Positions 47,585 through 55,966 of a DNA stretch of 64,000 nucleotides are shown here, one piece after another. A model generated the notes under the pieces. It was not told the DNA's origin. It did no database searches and saw nothing but the letters and a program-made list of their open reading frames with translations. The stretch's first letter is position 1. Every line of letters begins with the position of its first letter. The stretch is from Mesorhizobium sp. NFR06 (GTDB lineage Bacteria; Pseudomonadota; Alphaproteobacteria; Rhizobiales; Rhizobiaceae). The stretch spans positions 62,001 through 126,000 of the forward strand of contig NZ_FOVT01000010.1 in the NCBI RefSeq assembly GCF_900115245.1, given 5' to 3'. A program made the position numbers and the translations under genes.

Positions 47585-47947
47585 GTGACCCCGTTCGGCG
47601 AGAAGCTCAGGGCGTTGCGCGCAGAGCGCGGCGTCAGCCAGAAGGCGATGGCTGAGGCCATCGGCGTCAGCGCCGCCTACCTGTCGGCGCTCGAGCATGG
47701 CCGCCGCGGCGCCCCGACCTGGACGCTGATCCAGAAGATCATCGGCTATTTCAACATCATCTGGGACGATGCCGAGGACCTCGCGCGGCTCGCCGAAAGC
47801 TCGCATCCAAGGGTCCGGATCGACACGTCCGGCCTGTCGCCGGCGGCGACCGAGCTGGCCAACCTGCTGGCCGAAAGCATCGAAAGGCTCGACGAGGCGG
47901 AACTCCGGAAAATCACCGCATCGGTCCGGGCCGCGCTGAGGCGATAG
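47585..47947 (+). CDS. XRE-family helix-turn-helix regulator
   Basis: A 120-residue protein with an N-terminal XRE helix-turn-helix (FGEKLRALRAERGVSQKAMAEAIGVSAAYLSALEHGRRG, about 4-42) and a C-terminal helical region. The start is GTG at 47585; homologues open with TPFGE. A ten-codon frame (MSRPAKRTRR, 47556-47588) overlaps both the smr stop and this GTG and may provide coupling. The target genes are unknown. Confidence 0.9.
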   Translation: MTPFGEKLRALRAERGVSQKAMAEAIGVSAAYLSALEHGRRGAPTWTLIQKIIGYFNIIWDDAEDLARLAESSHPRVRIDTSGLSPAATELANLLAESIERLDEAELRKITASVRAALRR

Positions 47948-47973
47948 TTTGCCCGGATGAAATGGGTGCGGTT

Positions 47974-48070
47974 AGGGCAATTGCAGGAAAGTGTGACACG
48001 GTTTTCCGTCGGGAATTGCGTCAAAACAAAGAGATAGAGCGTTTCACCGTTTCCGTGAAACGGTGAAAAG
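47974..48070. repeat. REP-like element, family D with GTTTCACCG palindrome
   Basis: GCAATTGCAGGAAAGTGTGA ... TTCCGTCGGGAATTGCGTC is followed by AGAGCGTTTCACCGTTTCCG + TGAAACGGTGAAAAGCGC, a hairpin built on CGTTTCACCGTT. It resembles the element at 51884-51945. It is not a parS because the CACGTG core is absent. Confidence 0.7.
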
Positions 48071-48147
48071 CGCTAGCCGAAGCCGCGAGGGCCGAGGGTC
48101 TCGCGTTCCACAGCGCAGGCAGCCCTCGCGATTTCTCACTCTTGAGA

Positions 48148-48399
48148 TCACGGCTTGCCGGCGCCGGCGCCGTTGGTGCTGCCACGGCCGCCATTGCCGC
48201 CATTGTCGCCGTGATGGTCGCGGCCGCCGTTTCCGCCGCCCAGGCAATTGGCGCTGCTGACGCTGCAGCAGCGACCGCTCCACAGGTCGTTGAGGTTGCT
48301 CTTGGCGCAGCTTTTGACGGTGTCGTCGGCCAGGGCCGATCCGGTCAGCGCCGACACCGCGACGGCGGCAAGCAAGGTGTTTCGCAAAAAGGCGGTCAT
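48148..48399 (-). CDS. Small exported Cys/Gly/Asn-rich protein
   Basis: An 83-residue protein with a clear Sec signal peptide (MTAFLRNTLLAAVAVSALTG + SALA, cleavage before DDTV). The mature part has five Cys (SCAKS, RCCS, NCLG) followed by a low-complexity tail rich in Gly, Asn and His (GGRDHHGDNGGNGGRG). GGAGA lies six bases before the ATG at 48399. The family is not recognised. Codon use is like its neighbours. It lies downstream of the transglutaminase-like gene on the same strand. Confidence 0.7.
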   Translation of the reverse strand: MTAFLRNTLLAAVAVSALTGSALADDTVKSCAKSNLNDLWSGRCCSVSSANCLGGGNGGRDHHGDNGGNGGRGSTNGAGAGKP

Positions 48400-48557
48400 T
48401 CGAAGTCTCCATGGTTGGGTTTCTGTCCACGGCTGTGTGTCGCCGAGCGCACGGAAACGGTTCATGGAGTTGTGCGAAAAAATTCGGAGGTCCCGTCGCT
48501 TCGTCGCCAACGGCGGAGGCGGTGGAGCGCCTCGCGAAGAAAGTAGGGTGTCAGTTC

Positions 48558-49175
48558 CTACTGCACCGAGCCGACCAGTACCGCCTGGCCGTCGCGGATC
48601 GACACCCAGCGTCCGGTGTTGTCGATCGCCTGCCGCTTCAGGAAGCGGTAGCCCGTCGCATCCCAGGCTCTGACCTTGTCGGTGAGGTTGTCGAGCACAT
48701 AGTCGCCCTTGTCGGTGCGGACGGTCAAAACCGAATGGCCCTCGCCGTCGGGCTTGCGCACGACGGTGATCAGCAGGTCGGCCAGCGACATGCCCATGCG
48801 GTAAAGCACGCGGCGCTTTTCCAGCACATAGTCCTCGCAGTCGCCATAGCCGTCGTCCGGATAGGCCCAGACTTCGTCCTTGCCGTAGTGATCGAGATCG
48901 CTCATCGGCTTGACGCCGGCGTTGATCCCGGCGCTCACGCTGGTCAGCCTGCGCCACAGCGCGTCCGTCATCTTTGCCGGATCGAGATTGACCGGACGGA
49001 TGTTGCATTCGCCCGGATTCGACTTGCAGAAATCGTAGTGGCCGATCGGCTGCGAGGTCAGGCCGCCCGTGGTCATCGCGCCCGCCGCCCAGGCGGGTGC
49101 TGCCCAGTGAGCCGAAATCGCCAGTCCTGCGACTGAACACAAGCGCAGAATCCGCGCTATCGCTGAGGAAATCAT
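48558..49175 (-). CDS. Transglutaminase-like cysteine peptidase (BTLCP), exported
   Basis: A 205-residue secreted protein of the bacterial transglutaminase-like cysteine peptidase family. The signal peptide ends near residue 30 (AWA before AGAM). The predicted catalytic triad is C113 (GDCEDYVLEKR), H147 (EGHSVLTVRT) and D162 (VLDNLTD). Relatives such as LapG cleave surface adhesins in the periplasm to release biofilm. A CtrA-type box 24-38 bases upstream suggests cell-cycle control. Confidence 0.9.
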   Translation of the reverse strand: MISSAIARILRLCSVAGLAISAHWAAPAWAAGAMTTGGLTSQPIGHYDFCKSNPGECNIRPVNLDPAKMTDALWRRLTSVSAGINAGVKPMSDLDHYGKDEVWAYPDDGYGDCEDYVLEKRRVLYRMGMSLADLLITVVRKPDGEGHSVLTVRTDKGDYVLDNLTDKVRAWDATGYRFLKRQAIDNTGRWVSIRDGQAVLVGSVQ

Positions 49176-49198
49176 TGCCCCCGCCGCCCTGTTCTTTA

Positions 49199-49213
49199 TT
49201 AACGAAAGGTTAA
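49199..49213. promoter_or_regulatory. CtrA-binding-type box upstream of the transglutaminase-like gene
   Basis: TTAACGAAAGGTTAA is TTAA-N7-TTAA; on the minus strand it reads TTAACC-TTTCG-TTAA, fitting the alphaproteobacterial CtrA consensus TTAA-N7-TTAA(C). Confidence 0.65.
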
Positions 49214-49376
49214 AGGCGATTTACAGTCCGTGTCAATTAGAGACGACGGCTAGTTTGGCGGCATGGTTACCTGGACGGTCCCGTAGCGGCGTTTTCGCAA
49301 CAGCGGCACGGCGCAAACACAGGCATCCCCGGCGGCGGCAGCTCGTTTCACAGTTTTCGTGGAATTGCCCCGACAA

Positions 49377-50654
49377 TCAGCTTTTGGCGGAACGGACCAG
49401 TTTCGGCTTCGCCGCCACCCGGTGCTGGCGGCCGTAGCTGGAAATGAAGTCGACGATGCGCGGCACGATCTCCGAGCGGAAGCGCGAGCCGTTGAAGACG
49501 CCGTAATGGCCGACGGCCGGCTGCATGTAATGCGCTTGCTTGTCGGCCGGGATGTTGATGCAAAGGTCGTGCGCGGCCTGGGTCTGGCCGAGGCCGGAAA
49601 TGTCGTCGTTCTCGCCCTCGATGGTCAGCAGCGCGACGTTGCGGATCGCCTTCGGATCGACCGGCTCGCCGCGATGCGTCATCTCGCCCTTCGGCAAAGC
49701 ATGGCGCACGAACACGGTGTCGACCGTCTGCAGGTAGAATTCCGCCGTCAGGTCCATTACCGCCAGGTACTCGTCATAGAAGTCGCGATGCTTTTCGGCG
49801 TTGTCGCCGTCATTCTTCACAAGGTGCATGAAGAAGTCCTTGTGGGCGATGATGTGGCGGTCGAGGTTCATGCTCATGAAGCCCGAGAGCTGCAGGAAGC
49901 CGGGATAGACCTCGCGGCCGAAGCCCGGCACCGGCCAGGGCGCCTGCATGACGACGTTGTCGCGGAACCAGTTGATGCCCTTCTCCTTGGCCAGGAGATT
50001 GACCGCGGTCGGATTGCGGCGCGTGTCGACCGGGCCGCCCATCAGCGTCATGGTGGCGGGCACGAAGGGATCGCCGCGCTTTTCCATCAGCGCCACCGCC
50101 GCCAGCACCGGCACCGAAGGCTGGCACACCGCCATCACATGCGTGTCGGGGCCGAGCGCATGGAACATCTCGATGACATAGTCGATATAGTCGTCGAGAT
50201 CGAAGCCGCCTTGCGCCGCCGGCACCATGCGGGCATCGACCCAGTCGGTGATATGCACGTCGGCGTGAGGCAGCATCGCCTCGACCGTGCCGCGCAGCAG
50301 CGTCGCGTAGTGACCCGACATCGGCGCCACGATCAGCAGCTTGGGATCGGGCTTGCGGCCGGCCGGCACGGCGCGTTCGAAGCGGATGAGATCGCAGAAC
50401 GGCTTCGACCAGACCGTCTTTTCCGTGACGTCGACGCTTTTCCAGTCGACCACGGTCTTGTCCAGGCCGAATCGCGGCTTGCCGTAGCGGCGGGTCGTGC
50501 GCTCGAACAGCTCGGCGCCCGCCGCGACCGAGCGGCCGAAGGTGGTGTGCGAGATCGGATTGAGCGGATTTGAGTAGAACAGCCGGACGGCGTCGGCATA
50601 GAGGCGGGCCGGCTGCAGCGCCGCATGGTTCATTTCGTAGAGCTGGTAGAACAT
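49377..50654 (-). CDS. phaZ: Intracellular polyhydroxybutyrate depolymerase
   Basis: A 425-residue intracellular PHB depolymerase of the PhaZa1 type. The active-site Cys lies in THVMAVCQPSVPVL (C177), as in Ralstonia PhaZa1, where Cys replaces the Ser of an alpha/beta hydrolase. Other family segments are MFYQLYEMNHAALQPARLYA, FGLDKTVVDWK and MQPAVGHYGVFNGSRFR. No signal peptide is seen, as expected for an enzyme on cytosolic granules. It mobilises stored carbon. It stands alone, with 286 bases upstream containing no recognised feature. Confidence 0.93.
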   Translation of the reverse strand: MFYQLYEMNHAALQPARLYADAVRLFYSNPLNPISHTTFGRSVAAGAELFERTTRRYGKPRFGLDKTVVDWKSVDVTEKTVWSKPFCDLIRFERAVPAGRKPDPKLLIVAPMSGHYATLLRGTVEAMLPHADVHITDWVDARMVPAAQGGFDLDDYIDYVIEMFHALGPDTHVMAVCQPSVPVLAAVALMEKRGDPFVPATMTLMGGPVDTRRNPTAVNLLAKEKGINWFRDNVVMQAPWPVPGFGREVYPGFLQLSGFMSMNLDRHIIAHKDFFMHLVKNDGDNAEKHRDFYDEYLAVMDLTAEFYLQTVDTVFVRHALPKGEMTHRGEPVDPKAIRNVALLTIEGENDDISGLGQTQAAHDLCINIPADKQAHYMQPAVGHYGVFNGSRFRSEIVPRIVDFISSYGRQHRVAAKPKLVRSAKS

Positions 50655-50940
50655 CGCGAACCCCGCTGCCGTCCGACGACCAAAGGGACGACGGACAGCG
50701 CCGAGCCTTGAATGTCTCGCGCGGAGGTTAACAAGATATTGTTGCGATGCAATACGTCATTTTGTCTGACGAATGCAACTTTCGTTCAACCTGTTGAAAA
50801 CCGGCCTTGCGCGAGCGAGCCGGCTCAATGTGCGCTGCAGAAATGTGAAAGATATGTGTCCGGTCCGTCGAGCCGGAGACGGCCATGATCCCCGAACCGA
50901 TGGGCGGCGGCGCAGGATGATGGTCCGGCAGACGGACGGC

Positions 50941-51303
50941 TCAGACGCGCGCCATGCAGACGGCGGTGTGGCCCGAACCGATGAAACCGAGCTGGCTCGC
51001 GGCCCCGCGGGAGAGATCGAGCACGCGTCCCTTCACGAACGGGCCGCGGTCGTTGATGCGCACGACGACGCTGCGACCATTGTCCTTGTTGGTGACCTTG
51101 AGCCTGGTGCCGAAAGGCAGGCTGCGGTGGGCGGCAGTCAGCGCCGAGGGGTTCATGCGTTCCCCCGAGGCGGTTCGGGAATGCAGGGCATACCAGGATG
51201 CGCGGCCGCACTGCGCGGCGGCGGAGGAGGCCGACGACGCGCCAGCCATCAGGCCAGCCGCGATCGTCACCGCGACAAGCGCGGTCTGGTTGGTTTTCTT
51301 CAT
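50941..51303 (-). CDS. RlpA-like protein with double-psi beta-barrel
   Basis: A 120-residue exported protein. A signal peptide covers about residues 1-30 (MKKTNQTALVAVTIAAGLMA + GASSASSAAA). The rest is a DPBB domain: GRASWYALHSRTASGERMNPSALTAAHRSLPFGTRLKV and VVVRINDRGPFVKGRVLDLSRGAASQLGF, with the NDRGP and DLS motifs of RlpA. It lacks the lipobox and SPOR domain of E. coli RlpA, so it is a minimal version, probably a lytic transglycosylase or peptidoglycan-binding protein. Confidence 0.88.
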   Translation of the reverse strand: MKKTNQTALVAVTIAAGLMAGASSASSAAAQCGRASWYALHSRTASGERMNPSALTAAHRSLPFGTRLKVTNKDNGRSVVVRINDRGPFVKGRVLDLSRGAASQLGFIGSGHTAVCMARV

Positions 51304-51611
51304 CTTTTGGGGGGTGGCTCCGTTACTAGATAGCCCCGCCTAAGTGCCGAATGAGGCGGGAAATGCGGCAACCATCTGGCGGTTCCGTGGCGACGGCACA
51401 CGTTTGGAGTCGCCGCGAAACAGTTTGTCATGATATTTCCGGCACCAAGAAGGCGTATTCTCGATGAATATCGGACCGACAACCGGGACGTTCCGGGCAA
51501 GATCGGTCCTCAGGAGTCAAGTAGAGGGGGACGGAACTGCTTCAGTTCCTCCGCGTCTTTTGTTGCGTCCCTGTCACCTTTCAGGATCGACTTTCACAGA
51601 GGGTTCAGCCG
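51304..51611. other. Gap with no recognised feature
   Basis: 308 bases between divergent genes. No ORF with coding character, repeat family or known motif was seen; promoters for both neighbours are presumed here. Confidence 0.5.
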
Positions 51612-51797
51612 ATGCGATTGATCAGGTTTGTGCTGGCGCTGGTCGTGCTTGGCATCGGCGCGCTGTGGTCGCTGCAGGGCCTCGGCCTGGTCAAGGGCAG
51701 CTTCATGACCGGCCAGACACAATGGCTCTATGTCGGGCTCATCACCATGCTGGTCGGCGTCGTCGGGTTGAGCTGGGCGAGCCGCTCGCGAATCTGA
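51612..51797 (+). CDS. Small two-helix membrane protein
   Basis: A 61-residue protein (MRLIRFVLALVVLGIGALWS...) with two hydrophobic helices at about 3-20 and 37-57 separated by LVKGSFMTGQTQWLY, and a basic end (ASRSRI). The frame has coding character and a GAGGGTTCAGCCG stretch before the ATG. The family is unnamed; similar short proteins are common in rhizobia. No functional clue comes from the neighbours. Confidence 0.65.
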   Translation: MRLIRFVLALVVLGIGALWSLQGLGLVKGSFMTGQTQWLYVGLITMLVGVVGLSWASRSRI

Positions 51798-51883
51798 CGA
51801 CCGCGCACCGGGAGCTGGCGCCGCGCCGGTATTCCAGGGGCCTGTGAGGCGGCGTCATCGCCGCCGTCTTCCGGCCGGAGATT

Positions 51884-51945
51884 GCGTCGAGACACAGGAA
51901 TAGAGCGATTCACCGTTCAGTGGGACGGTGAACCGCTCGAGGGCA
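51884..51945. repeat. REP-like element, family D
   Basis: GATTGCGTCGAGACACAGGA + ATAGAGCGATTCACCGTTCA + GTGGGACGGTGAACCGCTC, a hairpin matching the one at 47974-48070. Confidence 0.65.
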
Positions 51946-51967
51946 ACGAGTAGCGGCGCCCGGCGGG

Positions 51968-52906
51968 TCAGGCGGCCTTTGCCGCCGGCTTGGCTGACTT
52001 GACGTGGGTGACGCTGCGGCGTCCGTCGACGCTGACCGGCACGTCGCCGTCGACGGTGGCGCGGCGCACGATCCGGTGCTCGCCGCCATAGTCGTTCACC
52101 GCGTAATGCTGCGTGGCCCGGTTGTCCCAGATCGCGACGTCACCGGCCTGCCACCGCCATCGCACCGTATTCTCAGGCGTCGTCACATAGCTCTGGAACA
52201 GCTCGTAAAGTTTCGCGGAGTCGCTCTTCGACAGGCCGACGAAGCGCTGGACGAAATTGCCGAGCAGCAGCGACCGCTCGCCGGTCTCCGGATGCACGCG
52301 CACGACAGGATGTTCGGTCTCGTAGACGGTCGAGGTGAAGACCTCCTCGAAATGCTTCCGTTCCTCGGCCGAGGCGCGGGGGCGCACGGCGGCATAATCA
52401 TAGGCATTGCTGTGGATGGCCCAGAGATTGTCCGCCAGGAGCCTGAGCGGCGCCGGCAGGCTGTCATACGCGGCCTGCGTGTTGGACCAGATGGTATCGC
52501 CTCCAGCCGCGGGGATGACGACGCCGCGCAGCACGGAGAATTTCGGATAGGCGTCCACGAAGGTGACGTCCGTGTGCCATTGGTCGGCGCGGCCGCCGCC
52601 GCGGCTCGAATCGAGATTGAGGATCGAGGCCGTCCCCGCCACCGGCCCTTGCGTGGGATGGGGCACGAGATCGCCGAGGCGCCGCGCGAACAACTCATGC
52701 TGCGAATCGTCGAGATGCTGCTGGCCGCGGAAGAACACGACCTTGTGCTTCAACAGCAGCTGGTTGATCGATGCGATGGTGGCGTCCGACAGGGCTCCGC
52801 CGAGGCGAATGCCTCTGATTTCGGCTCCGACGCGGGCCGTCAAGGGAACGATATCGGTCGCGGCGAGGATCTGGTCGACATGGTGGACAGCGACTGGATT
52901 GCTCAT
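51968..52906 (-). CDS. tauD: Taurine dioxygenase (TauD/TfdA family)
   Basis: A 312-residue Fe(II)/2-oxoglutarate dioxygenase. The iron ligands are H111 and D113 (WHTDVTF) and H267 in NRATQHYAVNDY, followed by HRIVRRATVDGD, where Arg binds 2-oxoglutarate; the same arrangement is in E. coli TauD. It releases sulfite and aminoacetaldehyde from taurine. AGGAGAG precedes the ATG at 52906. It is the last gene of the tau cluster; the upstream transporter genes make taurine the most likely substrate, though alkylsulfonates or sulfate esters are alternatives. Confidence 0.9.
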   Translation of the reverse strand: MSNPVAVHHVDQILAATDIVPLTARVGAEIRGIRLGGALSDATIASINQLLLKHKVVFFRGQQHLDDSQHELFARRLGDLVPHPTQGPVAGTASILNLDSSRGGGRADQWHTDVTFVDAYPKFSVLRGVVIPAAGGDTIWSNTQAAYDSLPAPLRLLADNLWAIHSNAYDYAAVRPRASAEERKHFEEVFTSTVYETEHPVVRVHPETGERSLLLGNFVQRFVGLSKSDSAKLYELFQSYVTTPENTVRWRWQAGDVAIWDNRATQHYAVNDYGGEHRIVRRATVDGDVPVSVDGRRSVTHVKSAKPAAKAA

Positions 52907-52948
52907 GGCACTCTCCTGGTTGCTCTTCGGGGAAAAAGACGGGATCGA

Positions 52949-53134
52949 TCAGTGGGACCAGTACTGCCAGGCCCAGTATAAGCTTTCGTCGCGCGGCGGC
53001 GGCCGGTCGCGCTCGCCGGCAGGCAGCACCGCCGTCGGCGATTTCGGCTGGTCCTGCGGTCGCCTGTCGCCGGCGTGGAGACGCAACAACCATGTGCCGA
53101 CATGGGCGAACAGCACGGCGGTGGAATGGGTCAT
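52949..53134 (-). CDS. Small unknown protein between tauC and tauD
   Basis: A 61-residue protein beginning MTHSTAVLFAHVGTWLLRLH with a very good AAGGAGAAG ribosome site before the ATG at 53134. The middle is Pro/Arg/Asp-rich and the end is aromatic (ESLYWAWQYWSH). It starts 20 bases after the tauC stop and ends 42 bases before the tauD start, so it belongs to the tau transcript. The family is not recognised. A regulatory or membrane-peripheral accessory role is only a guess. Confidence 0.65.
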   Translation of the reverse strand: MTHSTAVLFAHVGTWLLRLHAGDRRPQDQPKSPTAVLPAGERDRPPPRDESLYWAWQYWSH

Positions 53135-53154
53135 CGTCTTCTCCTTCGCTCCGT

Positions 53155-54015
53155 TCATTCCCGCCCGGCCCAGGGCACCAGCGCCCGCTCGATCCGGCGG
53201 ATGACGAATTCGAGCGCGAACGCGACCATCGCGATCACCAGAATGCCCATCACCACCACGTCGGTGACCAGGAACTGCGCCGCCGACTGGATCATGAAGC
53301 CGAGCCCGCGCGTCGCCGCGACCAGTTCGGCCGCGACCAGCGTCGACCAGCCGGCGCCGAGCGCGATGCGCAGGCCGGTGAGGATCGACGGCAGGGCGCT
53401 GGGCAGCACCACGTGGCGGATGAGCTGGCTTCGGGTTGCGCCCATCGAACGCGCCGCATCGATGCGCTCGCGCGAAACGCCGCGTACGCCGGCAGCGGTC
53501 GAGAGCGCCACCGGCGCCAACATGGCGATGGCGATCACCAGGATCTTCGACGGCTCGCCGATGCCGAACCAGATGACGATCAGCGGCAGATAGGCGAGCG
53601 GCGGGATCGGTCGCAGGAACTCGAGCAGCGGATCGAACACGCCGCGCCCGATCCTGCTGACGCCGATGGCAAGGCCGACCGGCACGCCGACGACGATCGC
53701 GGCGATCAGCGCCGCGAAGACCCGACCGAGCGACGCGACGAGGTGCTGGAGCAATGTCGCATCGACGAAACCGTCGCGGGCAACGACGACGAATTTGGCC
53801 CAGACGGCGGCCGGCGAGGGCAGGAAGACCGGCGACACCAGCTGCAGCGAGGCCGACACCGTCCAGGCGGCCAACAGCATGAGGATGGTGATCGCGCTGA
53901 CCAGCCTTACGGAAATGACCACCCGTTTCGGCCGCGGCCGCGACCATGGCACGGAGAACCCGTCATTCTCGCCGGGCTTGGCGCCGGGGCGTTCGCTATA
54001 GGTGCCGACGCTCAT
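53155..54015 (-). CDS. tauC: Taurine/sulfonate ABC transporter permease
   Basis: A 286-residue permease of the TauC/SsuC type with six hydrophobic segments. The coupling loop is RIDAARSMGATRSQLIRHVVLPSALPSILTGLR, and the family region FLRPIPPLAYLPLIVIWFGIGEPSKI is present. The start is ATG at 54015, overlapping the tauB stop (ATGA at 54012-54015). With tauB it forms the translocator of the sulfonate importer. Confidence 0.93.
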   Translation of the reverse strand: MSVGTYSERPGAKPGENDGFSVPWSRPRPKRVVISVRLVSAITILMLLAAWTVSASLQLVSPVFLPSPAAVWAKFVVVARDGFVDATLLQHLVASLGRVFAALIAAIVVGVPVGLAIGVSRIGRGVFDPLLEFLRPIPPLAYLPLIVIWFGIGEPSKILVIAIAMLAPVALSTAAGVRGVSRERIDAARSMGATRSQLIRHVVLPSALPSILTGLRIALGAGWSTLVAAELVAATRGLGFMIQSAAQFLVTDVVVMGILVIAMVAFALEFVIRRIERALVPWAGRE

Positions 54016-54785
54016 GCCGCCTCTCCTTCGAAGATCGCGTCGGTCAGGTCCGCGCGGGCCGCGGCAAAGACTGGATCCGCCTTGATCGCGCGGATCGGCT
54101 CGCCGGCCGCATAGCGGCGGCCGAAATGCGTCTCGAATGTCCGCACCACGTGGCCGGGTCCCGGCGCCAGCACGACGACGCGGGTGGCAAGCACCAGCGC
54201 TTCCTCGATGCCGTGGGTGACCATCAGCACGCCGACGCGGCTTGCCCCCCACAGATCGAGCAGCGTCGTCTGCATGCGCTCGCGCGTCAGCGCATCGAGC
54301 GCTCCGAGCGGCTCGTCGAGCAGAAGGAATTCGGGCTCGGCGGCCAAGGCGCGGGCAAGGCCGACGCGCTGGCGCATGCCGCCGGAAAGCTCCCAGATGC
54401 GCTTGTCGCCGGCGTCGCCGAGCTTGACCAGCGACAGCAGCTCGTCGGCGCGCCGCGCCCTTGCGTCGGCGGATACGCCATGCAGGCGGAGCGCGAAGGC
54501 GACATTCTCTCGTGCCGTCAGCCAGGGAAACAGCGCGTCGTTCTGGAACACCACGGCGCGATCGGGTCCAGGCGCGGTGATCGGCCGCCCGTCGATCGTG
54601 GCCTTGCCCCACGCGGGCTCGACCAGACCGGCGGCCACGTTGAGCAGCGAGGTTTTGCCGCAGCCGGAACGGCCGACCAGCACGACGAAATCGTCCTTAC
54701 CGATATCGAGCGAAACGCGCTCGACCGCCGGCGCCGGCTGGCCGTCATAATGGACACTGACCTTGTCGAGAACGAGATGCGGCAA
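54012..54785 (-). CDS. tauB: Taurine/sulfonate ABC transporter ATP-binding protein
   Basis: A 257-residue ATPase with Walker A GRSGCGKTS, Q-loop FQNDALFPWLTARENV, signature LSGGMRQRVGLARAL, Walker B FLLLDEPLGALD and the H-loop VTHGIEEAL. FPWLTA is typical of the nitrate/sulfonate/taurine family. The start codon is TTG at 54785 (LPHLVLDKVSVHYDG), which may limit expression. Three hairpins lie between it and the upstream tauA. Confidence 0.94.
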   Translation of the reverse strand: MPHLVLDKVSVHYDGQPAPAVERVSLDIGKDDFVVLVGRSGCGKTSLLNVAAGLVEPAWGKATIDGRPITAPGPDRAVVFQNDALFPWLTARENVAFALRLHGVSADARARRADELLSLVKLGDAGDKRIWELSGGMRQRVGLARALAAEPEFLLLDEPLGALDALTRERMQTTLLDLWGASRVGVLMVTHGIEEALVLATRVVVLAPGPGHVVRTFETHFGRRYAAGEPIRAIKADPVFAAARADLTDAIFEGEAA

Positions 54786-54833
54786 TGGGATCGAAGCTCC
54801 GCTGGATCAGGGCGTTGGTTAAACGGGCCCCGC

Positions 54834-54941
54834 CCCGGGACCGCGCCTCGTAAGCGGTCCCGGGACAGGCAAGCGCAAGGCCTGGGAAGGCCGCGCTTGC
54901 TCGGCAATTCCCGGAAGGGCGGTCGTCCTTCCCGAAATTGC
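54834..54941. repeat. Three consecutive hairpins between tauA and tauB
   Basis: CCCGGGACCGC/GCGGTCCCGGG (54834-54864, perfect 11-pair stem with nine-base loop), GCAAGCGC/GCGCTTGC with an inner AGGCC pair (54869-54900), and GCAATT...CGGAAGG/CCTTCCCG..AATTGC (54904-54941). Together they would strongly structure the operon mRNA. Confidence 0.8.
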
Positions 54942-54951
54942 GTGGAGAAGC

Positions 54952-55966
54952 TCAGTTCGAGGCGAGCGCCTCGCCGGCATATTTCGAGGTCACGTATTTC
55001 GAATAGTCGGGCAGCACGGAGTCGATCTTGCCCTGCTCCTTGAGGAAGGCGGACGTCGCCGCGATCGCCTTGACCGTGCCGCCGCCGAGGAACCTGTCCG
55101 AGGCCTGCTCGTCGAGCGACGGGAAGACATAGCCCTTGAGCAGCTCCGGCACCTCTTCCAGCCTGGCGCCGGTCAGCTTGGCGATCTTGCCGGCCTCGGG
55201 CGAGGACACCGACCAGGCCTCGGGCTTGGCGAGGAACCGGGCATAGGCCTCGCCGGTCACCTTGACGAAGTCGCGCACCGCCTCGGGGTGCTTCTCGGCA
55301 AAGTCGGCGCGTACGATCCAGGCGTCGAAAGTCGGCGCGCCCCAGGCGGCCACCTGTGAGGAGTCCAGCACCACCTTGCCGGACGTCTTCACCTGGCCGA
55401 GCGCCGGGTCCCAGACATAGGCCGCGTCGATGTCGCCGCGCGCGAAGGCGGCGGCGATCTCCGGCGGCCTCAGATTGAGGATCTGGACCGACTTCGGAAT
55501 CGACGCCCTCATGCTTCAGCGCTGCGAGCAGGCTGTAATGCGTGGTCGACACGAACGGCACGGCCACTTTCTTGCCGGCGAGGTCGGCGACCTTCTCGAT
55601 GCCGGCGCCGTTGCGCGCGACCAGCGCTTCCGACGGACCGATCAGGCCGACGACGAAGATGGTCTCGATCGGCAGCTCGCGGCTGGCGGCCGCGGCCAGC
55701 GGACTGGAGCCGACATAGCCGATATCGACAGAGCCTGAAGCGATGGCGGCGATGACATCGGCGCCGGAATCGAACTTGCGCCAGTCGATCGTGGCCTTGG
55801 TCGCCTTCTCATAGGCGCCGTCGGACTGCGGCACCTTTGAGGGCTCGACCACCGTCTGGTAGCCGATGGTGATCTTGAGATCCTCGGCGCTGGCCGGACC
55901 GAGCAGGACGGCAGCCGTAAGCGCCGCCGACGAGAAAAGCAGAATGCGTCGTGATACGATTGACAT
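54952..55966 (-). pseudogene. tauA: Taurine ABC transporter binding protein, frameshifted
   Basis: The start at 55966 (SIVSRRILLFSSAALTAAVL, signal peptide ending ASA) has GGGAG upstream. The first part matches TauA: ITIGYQTVVEPSKVPQSDGA, WRKFDSGADVIAAIASGSVD and STTHYSLLAALKHEGVD. At about 55499 the frame jumps by one base (GATTCCG where GATCCG would continue DPKSVQILNLRPPEIAAAF), and the rest, to TGA at 54952, is in the other frame (YVWDPALGQVKTSG, WGAPTFDAWIVRADFAEKHP). Either the gene is recently inactivated or the extra base is a sequencing error. Confidence 0.85.

Noticed and set aside
47556..47588. Ten-codon frame MSRPAKRTRR between smr and the XRE gene
   Set aside because: Too short to support as a gene; it is more likely a chance frame produced by the ATGA and GTGA overlaps, though it could aid coupling.
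47974..48070. GTTTCACCG...GTGAAACGG palindrome as another parS site
   Set aside because: The central CACGTG of parS is missing and the sequence belongs to a REP-like repeat that recurs at 51884-51945.
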